From Chloroflexia bacterium (lineage in GTDB: Bacteria; Chloroflexota; Chloroflexia; Thermomicrobiales; UBA6265): a stretch of DNA of 5,386 nucleotides. Below are positions 1 to 5,386 of the stretch, in pieces. Position 1 is the stretch's first letter, and each line of letters starts with the position of its first letter. A model generated the notes under the pieces. That model searched no databases. It was not told the origin of the DNA and saw only the letters and a program-made list of their open reading frames with translations. Where the stretch lies: assembly GCA_013698495.1 (NCBI GenBank), contig JACCUV010000256.1:1-5386 (forward strand), read 5' to 3'. A program made the position numbers and the translations under genes.

Positions 1-1261
1 ACGGCGCGTGCTCCTCGATCCGGGCCGCCAGCAGCTCCGCGTAGCGATCGGGCGGCAACGGCAGGAAAGGTGAGCCGAAGGCGGGCGAGAAGGTCATTTC
101 CGGTTCGGTCAAACCGCGTTCGGTGCCGGCCACCTTCGAGGTGAACCCGAGCAGGAACAACCCGATCGCCTGAGCCCGGCTCAGCCTCGCGACCGGCGGC
201 AAGACACCCGTGGCGTCGGCGGTGAGGAAGACAATGCGTGAAGGATGCGGGGCCAATCCGGAAGCGATCGCGTTCGGCATGGCCGAGATCGAGAAGGCGG
301 AGCGTGTGTTCTCGGTCAGCGAGTCGTCGTCGAAATCCGGATTACCCGAGGCGTCGAGGACCACGTTTTCGAGCACCGTGCCGGCGCGGGTCGAGGCCGC
401 GTAGATGCCTGGCTCGTCCTCGCGCGAGAGGTTGATCGTTTTCGCGTAACACCCGCCTTCGAGATTGAAGACGCCGTTGTCGGACCAGCCATGTTCGTAA
501 TCGCCGACCAACCGGAATCGTGGGTCGTTCGACAAAGTGTTTTTGCCAGTGCCGGAAAGCCCAAAAAACAGCGTGGACTGGCCGGAATCGTCGATATTGG
601 CCGAGCAGTGCATGGTCGCGATCTCGCGCTTCGGCAACAGGTATTGCATCAGGGTGAATACGGACTTCTTGACCTCACCGGCGTAGGCGGTGCCGACGAT
701 CACGATGATCCGGCGCGTCGGGTGCAGCGCGATCACGGTCGAAGAACGCGTGCCGAGCGTCGCGGGATCGGCCTTGAAGCCGGGGGCATGCAACACGGTG
801 ATCGGGTCGCGCCCGTTAGCCGGCGCTTCTGGCACGATGAAGAGGTGGCGGGCAAAGAGCGCCACCCAGGCGCGCTCGGTCGTAAGGTGGACCGGGTACT
901 GAAATATTGGATCTGCCCCGACGGCCAGTCGCTGGAGCCACGTCTGCTGCCCAGCGAGGTAGGTCTCAACATCGCTGAGCATATGGTCGAACGACGCCTC
1001 CGGCATCGGCTGGTTGACCGCACCCCACCAGATCGCGTCCATCGAACCGGGTTCATCGACGACGTATTTGTCTTGCGGCGATCGGCCCGTGAAGGCGCCG
1101 GTGTTCACCGAAATTGCGCCGCTCGCGGTGCGCTGCCCCTCTCCGGCCCCGAGCGCGGCGTCGAGGAGTTCGCGATCGTTGAGTTGGGGTTCGGTGGGCG
1201 GCGCGGAGGACGCCTCTCCGACCGTGCGACCGGGGCGGTCGTCGTTCGTCGTCGTCAACAT
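1..1261 (-). CDS. pckA: ATP-dependent phosphoenolpyruvate carboxykinase, 3' end cut off by the window
   Basis: This gene encodes the first 420 residues of an ATP-type PEP carboxykinase, the cytosolic gluconeogenic enzyme that converts oxaloacetate and ATP to PEP, CO2 and ADP. The family is usually about 520-540 residues, so roughly the last 110 lie outside the window. Visible motifs are TGRSPQDKY (R60, oxaloacetate-binding Arg), GADP (115-118), YAGEVKK (Y193, K199), MHCSAN (H218), the P-loop GLSGTGK (234-240), EGGCYAK (268-274), ENTR (R320), VAGTERG and FLPL. K199 and H218 match the E. coli Mn ligands K213 and H232. Two other metal-site residues are replaced: N241 stands where E. coli has Thr255, and Y255 where it has Asp269 (GDYEHGW instead of GDDEHGW). 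The rest of the frame is unbroken, so this is not an obvious pseudogene, but activity is uncertain. The ATG start at 1261 is supported by a strong ribosome binding site. The gap to the upstream FGE gene is 168 bp, which suggests its own promoter. Confidence 0.95.
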   Translation of the reverse strand, partial: MLTTTNDDRPGRTVGEASSAPPTEPQLNDRELLDAALGAGEGQRTASGAISVNTGAFTGRSPQDKYVVDEPGSMDAIWWGAVNQPMPEASFDHMLSDVETYLAGQQTWLQRLAVGADPIFQYPVHLTTERAWVALFARHLFIVPEAPANGRDPITVLHAPGFKADPATLGTRSSTVIALHPTRRIIVIVGTAYAGEVKKSVFTLMQYLLPKREIATMHCSANIDDSGQSTLFFGLSGTGKNTLSNDPRFRLVGDYEHGWSDNGVFNLEGGCYAKTINLSREDEPGIYAASTRAGTVLENVVLDASGNPDFDDDSLTENTRSAFSISAMPNAIASGLAPHPSRIVFLTADATGVLPPVARLSRAQAIGLFLLGFTSKVAGTERGLTEPEMTFSPAFGSPFLPLPPDRYAELLAARIEEHAP

Positions 1262-1264
1262 CTG

Positions 1265-1273
1265 TTCTCCTCT
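1265..1273 (-). promoter_or_regulatory. Ribosome binding site of pckA
   Basis: On the minus strand the sequence AGAGGAGAA lies a few bases before the ATG at 1261. It is a near-consensus Shine-Dalgarno at normal spacing. It fixes the pckA start, which otherwise has a poorly conserved N-terminal tail of about 25 residues. Confidence 0.8.
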
Positions 1274-1351
1274 GGGGCAGTCGTCGGAGAGGAAGGATCA
1301 TTGCCGATGGTGGGGTTGCACGGCACGTCGTTGTGCTGGACAACCAAGCGA

Positions 1352-1372
1352 AATTGTACCATGCGTACAATT
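1352..1372. promoter_or_regulatory. Perfect palindrome, candidate operator/promoter upstream of pckA
   Basis: Two perfect 8-bp arms, AATTGTAC and GTACAATT, are separated by the 5-nt spacer CATGC. The near edge is 91 bp upstream of the pckA start codon. The site is AT-rich within a GC-rich region and has the size of a homodimer operator (TetR- or GntR-like). On the minus strand it contains TACAAT at 1353-1358, a 5-of-6 match to a -10 box, but a convincing -35 box 17 bp further upstream is absent. A bound dimer would therefore cover a likely promoter. A smaller inverted repeat, GTTGT-N5-ACAAC at 1330-1344, sits just downstream. The site could instead form a short hairpin 3' of the FGE gene, but there is no T-run to make it a terminator. 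The palindrome is certain; its role is inferred. Confidence 0.5.
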
Positions 1373-1429
1373 CGCCTCAGACTTCGAACTGGCCCTCTGA
1401 CGGTCAGCGCTGCCGCCCGATTGACGCGT

Positions 1430-2389
1430 TCAGACAATCGACTTCGCGACCCGGAAACCGATGTTGCCGGTCGAACTGTCCGGCGTCGTCGCGCTCCGGG
1501 AATCGACGCGGTAGCGGTTGCAGTACGACTTGTGGCAGAGGTACGACCCGCCGCGCATCGCGCGATGTGTGCCCGTTTTCGAACCGGGCGGGTTCTCGCC
1601 CGGACTCCGCGCGTAGTAGCCAGGATCGAACCAGTCGGCGCACCACTCCCAGATATTCCCGGTCATGTTGGAGAGGCCATACCCGTTCGGGCGGTAGGCG
1701 CCGACCGGGGCCGTGACCTTGTGACCATCGGCCCCGCTGTTGCGCTCCGGAAAGGCGCCTTGCCACACATTCATCCGGTGCTTGCCGTTGGGTGTCAGTT
1801 CATCGCCCCACGGGAAGTGCGAAGCCGCGCGCCCTCCGCGAGCGGCGAACTCCCACTCCGCCTCGGTCGGCAGGCGTGTCCCGCTCCAGGCGCAAAAAGC
1901 GTTCGCGTCGTTCCAGGAAATGTGTGTCGCCGGGTGGTCACGACGGGTCGAGAGGTCCGAATCGGGACCTTCGGGGTGGTTCCAGGCCGCCCCGAACACT
2001 TGCCGCCACCAGGGAGCCGCCGCCACCGAGCGGGTCGCCGGAAAGTCGTCCGCCAGGAATCCCGCGAACACGAACGACCAGCCGAAAACCTCGGCCTCAG
2101 TTCTGTATCTGGTCTCCTTCACAAACTCGCCGAACTGGTCGTTGGTGACGGTCTCGGGCGCGATCAGAAAGCGATCGAGCCGCACGGCATGGACCGGAGT
2201 TTCGCCATCGGCCGGGTAGCCATCGTCGCGGTGATTGCCCATCGCGAATATCCCTCCCTCGATCTGGACGAGTCGCGGCGTCACGCCAGCGGCGTGGGCG
2301 ATCGGCTCCGCCGGAGTTGGCTCAGTTCGGCCACCGTCTCGTGCGGGGGCACAGCAAATGGTGGTGGACTCGGGGCTGGTTTGGGGCAT
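1430..2389 (-). CDS. Formylglycine-generating enzyme (FGE/SUMF1 family, aerobic sulfatase activator)
   Basis: The product is a 319-residue FGE, the copper-dependent oxidase that converts the Cys of the CxPxR motif in type I sulfatases to formylglycine, using O2 and a thiol reductant. The FGE-sulfatase fold runs from about residue 38 (LVQIEGGIFAMG) to the end. Diagnostic blocks are HPEGPDS (138-144), HPATHISWNDA (152-162), RLPTEAEWEFAARGG (172-186), NVWQGAFP (207-214, part of the Ca site in known structures), GLSNMTGNIWEW (238-249) and GGSYLCHKSYCNRYR (280-294). Both active-site cysteines, C285 and C290, are present with the same spacing as human C336/C341, so this is a true FGE and not an EgtB- or PvdO-like relative that lacks the pair. 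The extra N-terminal tail carries CCAP at 12-15. The ATG at 2389 has only a weak ribosome binding site; GTG at codon 36 is an alternative start that would remove CCAP. No sulfatase lies in the window. The stop is TGA. Confidence 0.95.
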   Translation of the reverse strand: MPQTSPESTTICCAPARDGGRTEPTPAEPIAHAAGVTPRLVQIEGGIFAMGNHRDDGYPADGETPVHAVRLDRFLIAPETVTNDQFGEFVKETRYRTEAEVFGWSFVFAGFLADDFPATRSVAAAPWWRQVFGAAWNHPEGPDSDLSTRRDHPATHISWNDANAFCAWSGTRLPTEAEWEFAARGGRAASHFPWGDELTPNGKHRMNVWQGAFPERNSGADGHKVTAPVGAYRPNGYGLSNMTGNIWEWCADWFDPGYYARSPGENPPGSKTGTHRAMRGGSYLCHKSYCNRYRVDSRSATTPDSSTGNIGFRVAKSIV

Positions 2390-2457
2390 CGGTCGCTTCG
2401 TGATCTCGGGCCGGCAACGTCACTTCACAGTGTTGCAGGGTACGTGTCTCCCTCAAC

Positions 2458-2486
2458 AATACAGCGAAATTCGTGTTGGTTGTCTA
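2458..2486 (-). promoter_or_regulatory. Possible sigma-70-type promoter of the FGE gene
   Basis: On the minus strand, TAGACA (5 of 6 match to the -35 consensus, 2481-2486) is followed after 17 bp by TGTATT (4 of 6 match to -10, 2458-2463). This would start transcription about 60 bases before the FGE start codon. It lies in the 149-bp gap after the regulator, which is more AT-rich than the surrounding genes. The assignment is by consensus only. Confidence 0.3.
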
Positions 2487-2514
2487 CCCTACGCTTGGAA
2501 CGGCCGCGGTCTTG

Positions 2515-2527
2515 ACGGTCGAACCGT
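2515..2527. repeat. Short inverted repeat just 3' of the regulator gene
   Basis: Arms ACGGT and ACCGT enclose a 3-nt loop, about a dozen bases past the regulator's TAG stop. The stem is only five base pairs and no T-run follows on the minus strand, so it is a poor candidate for an intrinsic terminator. No better terminator is visible between the regulator and the FGE gene. Confidence 0.25.
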
Positions 2528-2538
2528 TTACTGGTCCT

Positions 2539-5148
2539 CTAGGCAATGCCATTTCGAACTGCATATGCCGCCGCGGCGGCGCGCGAATCGAGGCCGAGCT
2601 TGCTCAGGATATGGGCCACGTGCGTTGCCACGGTGCGCGTGCTGATAAACAGGTTGTCTCCTATTTCCCTATTGGAACGTCCATCGACAATCAGCCGCAG
2701 CACCTCGAGTTCACGGGGAGACAGACCTGAGCGAGGTTCATTCGTGCCTGTCCCTGAAGGCGTCGGCGCCGAAGTTTCAGGCATCGCCACCTTGAGTCCT
2801 TCGTCCACAATCTCATCGACCGTGAGCGCCGCGCCTTCGGCCCAAATGGCGTCGAAGGCGTCGCTGCCGATGTCCTGACGCAGTTTCCGAATCAGCGGAT
2901 CGTACCAGTGCCGGTGCATTGGCCATACAAGTGGCATGCCGAGTTTGGATCGCAAGGAGGCACGGGCGCCGAGCAGCCTCGCCGCGCGCTCCGATTGGTC
3001 CCATGTCGCCGCCAACATAGCCAACCCGGTGATGCCACTGGCGATGCCCCAGGTGCTCTTCAAGTCCCGTTGCAGCATCAGGCATTCCTGGTCCAAGTAC
3101 AAGGACTGTTCATGTTCACCCGTCGTGCGGGCCGTATCGGCCAGGTAGCCGAGCGACCATGCCACCTGCCATACATCGTCGATGCTCCGGGCGATCGCCA
3201 ATGACGATTCAAGCTTCGCTCGTCCCGCGCTGATGTCCCCACGTTCTCTCTCGATGTCTCCCAGCAGCCACAGGGTCTGGGCGATGAATGGCTTGTCGTC
3301 GAGCGCCTCCACGATCGTGAGCGCCTCTGTCAAGTGATCGATTGCCCCATCAGCCTTCCCCTGCACCCGTTCATTCGTACCGATCACCGCCAAAGCCAGG
3401 CCCGTAGCGCGAGTGTCGCCAGTGGCCCGCGCGAGCGACAACCCCTCCTCTCCCAACGCGGCCGCCGCCGGATAGTCGCCCTGATTTTGCGCAAGATCAC
3501 TTGCCACGATCAGTGCGATCGCCAGGCAACTCTCGGAGAGAGTGGTTCTGTGGTCGAGCAACCGCGTCAACAATTCACGGCCCTCGGCGACATCCAGGCG
3601 CATATGCCAGTGTCGCCACAAGGCAGTGACAACCAGCAAACCGTCGTCGGGTGATCCATGTTCCATCGACCACACCACGGCAAGGCGGAGGTTGGGGAAG
3701 GCCAATTCAAGACGGTCGAGCCATTCCGCCTGGTCTCTCCCGTAGAGCGCCGGTTCGGCTTGCGAGGCCAGCTGCCGGAAATAGCCGGCGTGACGCCACC
3801 CAATCGCCTCGAGCTCGCTACTTGATTCCAATTGTTCCAGGCCGTATTCCCTGACCGTCTGGAGCATCGTGAAACGGGTATCGGGGCCCCTGTCGCCAGC
3901 GGCCTGCATGAGATTCTTCGCCGCCAGCGACGTCAACCGATCGACGATCGACCACTGCGGCTCAGCGCCGGCCCCCCGGGCATCCGGCGTGCACACGTAC
4001 TCCGCGGCTTCGATCGTCCAGCCTCCCGCAAAGTACGCAAGCGCTCGAAAGATCCGCTGCTCTTCGGGGAAAAGCAGGTCGTAGCTCCAGGCGATCGCAT
4101 CGTGCATTGAGCGCAATCGATGCGGTGCATCGCGGGGTCCGCCGGTGAGCAGGGGAAGCGACCGGTCCATCCGCGCGAGCAGGGCGCCGGGTGTGAACAT
4201 CGCGATCCGGGCCGCCGCCAACTCGATCGCCAACGGGAGTCCGTCCAGGCGCTGGCAAATCGACTCGATGATGCCCGCGTTGTCAGGGGTCAGTTCAAAA
4301 TCGGCCCGCGCCTGTTGTGCGCGCGCCACGAATAGCCGAACCGAATCGCTGGCCGCCCGACCAGGCGCCAATTGCCAGGTATGGCTGGACACTGGCAGTG
4401 GAGGCACGGCATAGAGGTGCTCATGTGAAATGAGAAGCGGTTCCCGGCTGGTGACGATGATCGTCACTTCAGGGGCCGTTGTCAGAACATCCGCAACCCT
4501 CAGCGCCCCCGGAATCACTTGCTCGAAATTGTCCAAAAACAATAGCAAGCGCTTCGATCGAAGAAAGTCGGCCAGCACATCCTCCAGGCTCCGTCCGGAG
4601 GCGGTTCGAACTCCCACTGCCTGGGCGATCGCATTCACGACGAGCGCGGGGTCGGTTGTGGAGGAAAGGTCTACGAAGTAGACGCCCTCCGCATACCGCT
4701 TCGCCGCGTCCACCCGGGCGGCGATCGCCAGTCCCAATCGCGTTTTGCCGATGCCGCCCGGACCCGTCAGCGTCAGGAGCCGCAAGTCGGGTTGGTTCAA
4801 TAGATTGAGAATTGCTTCGATCTCGCGCTCGCGGCCAATGAGTATTTGTGGAGGAACCGGAATCCTCAATTGCGGGGGCCTCGCCGCCTCCAGCTTCTCG
4901 TGCAACGCCGAAACCGCCGCACCGCGCGCGGCCAGGAGAGATGCCGTCTGGTCTTGGTCAAGATTCAGTGCTTCGGCGAGTCGTTGCACATTCTCAAGCG
5001 TCGGACTGCGGTTGGCATCGCGCTCGAAGTCCCCCAGAGCACCTTCGCTGAGACCCGTACTGACTGCAAGCTCCGTCAACGACACCCCTGCGCGCGTGCT
5101 GAAGTGCCGCAACAATTCGCCAAATGAAGATGCCTCGTCCGCTTTCAC
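2539..5148 (-). CDS. STAND-family transcriptional regulator: Xre HTH, NB-ARC ATPase, repeat region, LuxR HTH
   Basis: This 869-residue protein has DNA-binding domains at both ends. Residues 9-74 form an Xre/Cro-type HTH (FGELLRHF..., with LTELAVSTGLSEGALGDFER as the core). Residues 100-390 form an NB-ARC/AP-ATPase: IGRERE (104-109), Walker A GPGGIGKT (129-136, K135), Walker B LLLFLDN (201-207, D206), sensor TSR (233-235), GLPL (303-306), then a winged-helix segment with SYDLLFPEEQ (355-364). Residues about 450-770 are helical and look like degenerate TPR repeats (for example 553-612 and 625-690), the usual ligand- or partner-sensing part. Residues 808-869 are a LuxR/GerE HTH (LSPRELEVLRLIVDG, SNREIGDNLFIS, TRTVATHVAHILSKLGL). 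By analogy with MalT-type proteins, ATP binding and a signal probably drive oligomerisation and activation. The start is GTG at 5148; an in-frame TAA lies a short way upstream, and AGAGG precedes the GTG at good spacing. No signal peptide or membrane segment is evident. Target genes and ligand are unknown. Confidence 0.92.
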   Translation of the reverse strand: MKADEASSFGELLRHFSTRAGVSLTELAVSTGLSEGALGDFERDANRSPTLENVQRLAEALNLDQDQTASLLAARGAAVSALHEKLEAARPPQLRIPVPPQILIGREREIEAILNLLNQPDLRLLTLTGPGGIGKTRLGLAIAARVDAAKRYAEGVYFVDLSSTTDPALVVNAIAQAVGVRTASGRSLEDVLADFLRSKRLLLFLDNFEQVIPGALRVADVLTTAPEVTIIVTSREPLLISHEHLYAVPPLPVSSHTWQLAPGRAASDSVRLFVARAQQARADFELTPDNAGIIESICQRLDGLPLAIELAAARIAMFTPGALLARMDRSLPLLTGGPRDAPHRLRSMHDAIAWSYDLLFPEEQRIFRALAYFAGGWTIEAAEYVCTPDARGAGAEPQWSIVDRLTSLAAKNLMQAAGDRGPDTRFTMLQTVREYGLEQLESSSELEAIGWRHAGYFRQLASQAEPALYGRDQAEWLDRLELAFPNLRLAVVWSMEHGSPDDGLLVVTALWRHWHMRLDVAEGRELLTRLLDHRTTLSESCLAIALIVASDLAQNQGDYPAAAALGEEGLSLARATGDTRATGLALAVIGTNERVQGKADGAIDHLTEALTIVEALDDKPFIAQTLWLLGDIERERGDISAGRAKLESSLAIARSIDDVWQVAWSLGYLADTARTTGEHEQSLYLDQECLMLQRDLKSTWGIASGITGLAMLAATWDQSERAARLLGARASLRSKLGMPLVWPMHRHWYDPLIRKLRQDIGSDAFDAIWAEGAALTVDEIVDEGLKVAMPETSAPTPSGTGTNEPRSGLSPRELEVLRLIVDGRSNREIGDNLFISTRTVATHVAHILSKLGLDSRAAAAAYAVRNGIA
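3191..4728. repeat. Dispersed GCGATCGC octamers within the regulator gene
   Basis: The palindrome GCGATCGC occurs at 3191-3198, 3515-3522, 4091-4098, 4625-4632 and 4721-4728, and once more in pckA at 264-271. All six copies are read in the same phase, as GCG ATC GCN, encoding Ala-Ile-Ala. The span given here covers the five copies in the regulator; the sequence between them is not repetitive. The octamer is identical to cyanobacterial HIP1. Confidence 0.6.
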
Positions 5149-5153
5149 GTCGG

Positions 5154-5158
5154 CCTCT
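5154..5158 (-). promoter_or_regulatory. Ribosome binding site of the regulator
   Basis: AGAGG on the minus strand lies five bases before the GTG start codon at 5148. It decides the start: the nearest upstream in-frame codon of note is a TAA stop, and an upstream ATG at about 5188 is out of frame. Downstream, the Xre domain begins within the first ten residues, so a later start would cut into it. Confidence 0.6.
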
Positions 5159-5176
5159 GATTGGCGGCGCGTTTAT

Positions 5177-5199
5177 TGGGACTTCCATTGTGAGTCCCA
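5177..5199. promoter_or_regulatory. Inverted repeat in the regulator leader, candidate operator or hairpin
   Basis: Seven-bp arms TGGGACT and AGTCCCA are separated by nine bases. The repeat lies 29-51 bp upstream of the GTG start, just before the ribosome binding site. It could be an operator for autoregulation by one of the protein's own HTH domains, or a hairpin in the mRNA leader. No strong promoter was found nearby; TAAGAT on the minus strand just upstream is only a 4-of-6 match to a -10 box. Confidence 0.4.
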
Positions 5200-5386
5200 T
5201 CTTACGTCACCTTATGGAGTATCGGAAGGCGGGGGTCGCCATTCACATGTTGTGGTGGGGCATTGCGACGTGGATGCTGCCTAACGCCTGACAAGGCCGG
5301 GACTCGTAGGAGGGGTACCGGCCCCGTTGGAGACCGGGATAAGAGGGCGCCCGGACGGTCGCAGTGTAGGGGTGTCAGCCCAGTGT
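5200..5386. other. Gene-free stretch at the right edge
   Basis: I see no coding region or recognised RNA in this stretch on either strand. It is GC-rich and contains inverted arms GGCCGG (5295-5300) and CCGGCC (5318-5323), 17 bases apart, plus GGGG/CCCC runs in the same segment (5312-5325). It probably holds the regulator's promoter and the end or start of a neighbouring unit outside the window. It shows no tRNA T-loop motif and no convincing structural RNA core. Confidence 0.5.

Noticed and set aside
1..1261. Interpreting pckA as a frameshifted pseudogene
   Set aside because: Manual translation gives 420 uninterrupted codons with conserved motifs from end to end; only specific residues are altered.
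1430..2389. EgtB/PvdO-like iron oxidase as identity of the FGE-fold protein
   Set aside because: Both FGE active-site cysteines occur in the diagnostic GGSYLCHKSYC context, and no DinB domain or His-rich iron-binding motif precedes the fold.
245..2515. A 756-codon open frame on the plus strand across pckA, the gap and FGE
   Set aside because: It is antisense to two clearly recognisable genes, its translation is Arg/Gly/Val-rich low-information sequence without any family motif, and long antisense frames are expected opposite GC-rich genes with strong third-position bias.
2515..2527. Intrinsic terminator of the regulator gene
   Set aside because: The stem is only 5 bp and lacks a following U-tract; it is listed only as a short inverted repeat.
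4745..5284. A 179-codon plus-strand open frame over the regulator's N-terminus and leader
   Set aside because: It lies opposite the conserved Xre and P-loop regions of the regulator, is Ser/Arg-rich, has no motif and no good ribosome binding site.
5254..5300. Signal recognition particle RNA core on the minus strand
   Set aside because: GTCAGG and CAGC are present, but the invariant GGAAGG apical part is missing (GTTAGG instead) and the spacing is about three bases short; the flanking arms do not pair convincingly.
5279..5332. Integron attC site (GCCTAAC ... GTTGGAG)
   Set aside because: The second box fails at its last base, the two boxes pair poorly, the 54-bp length is at the short limit, and there is no integrase or cassette nearby.

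Overview
This GC-rich window carries three protein genes, all on the minus strand. In transcription order (right to left) they are a large STAND-type transcriptional regulator (869 codons, GTG start), a formylglycine-generating enzyme (319 codons), and the first 420 codons of an ATP-dependent phosphoenolpyruvate carboxykinase, pckA, which runs off the left edge. No tRNA, rRNA, CRISPR array, transposase or phage gene is visible. The organism is probably a high-GC, aerobic, free-living bacterium. The regulator architecture (Xre HTH, NB-ARC ATPase with GPGGIGKT and LDNFEQV motifs, repeat region, LuxR HTH) resembles families abundant in Chloroflexota such as Thermomicrobia and in Actinobacteria. 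I favour Chloroflexota, but this is an inference from protein style and not a search result.

Layout: 1-1261 is pckA (3' end missing), preceded by a strong Shine-Dalgarno. 1262-1429 is an intergenic region with a perfect 8-bp palindrome (5-nt spacer) at 1352-1372. 1430-2389 is the formylglycine-generating enzyme. 2390-2538 is a short gap with a possible promoter. 2539-5148 is the regulator. 5149-5386 holds the regulator's leader, with a 7-bp inverted repeat next to the ribosome binding site, and then a GC-rich stretch without a recognisable gene.

The three genes do not form an obvious pathway. The gaps of 149 and 168 bp suggest separate transcription units. PckA makes phosphoenolpyruvate from oxaloacetate; FGE activates sulfatases, none of which is in the window; the regulator's target is unknown.

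The most striking observation is in pckA. The reading frame and most signature motifs are intact, but two metal-binding positions are changed: the Thr after the P-loop Lys is Asn (E. coli Thr255 position) and the second Asp of the GDDEHGW motif is Tyr (E. coli Asp269 position). Other conserved motifs are also altered. This may be a catalytically weakened or repurposed PEPCK paralogue. A secondary observation is six copies of GCGATCGC, the octamer known as HIP1 in cyanobacteria, every one of them encoding Ala-Ile-Ala.
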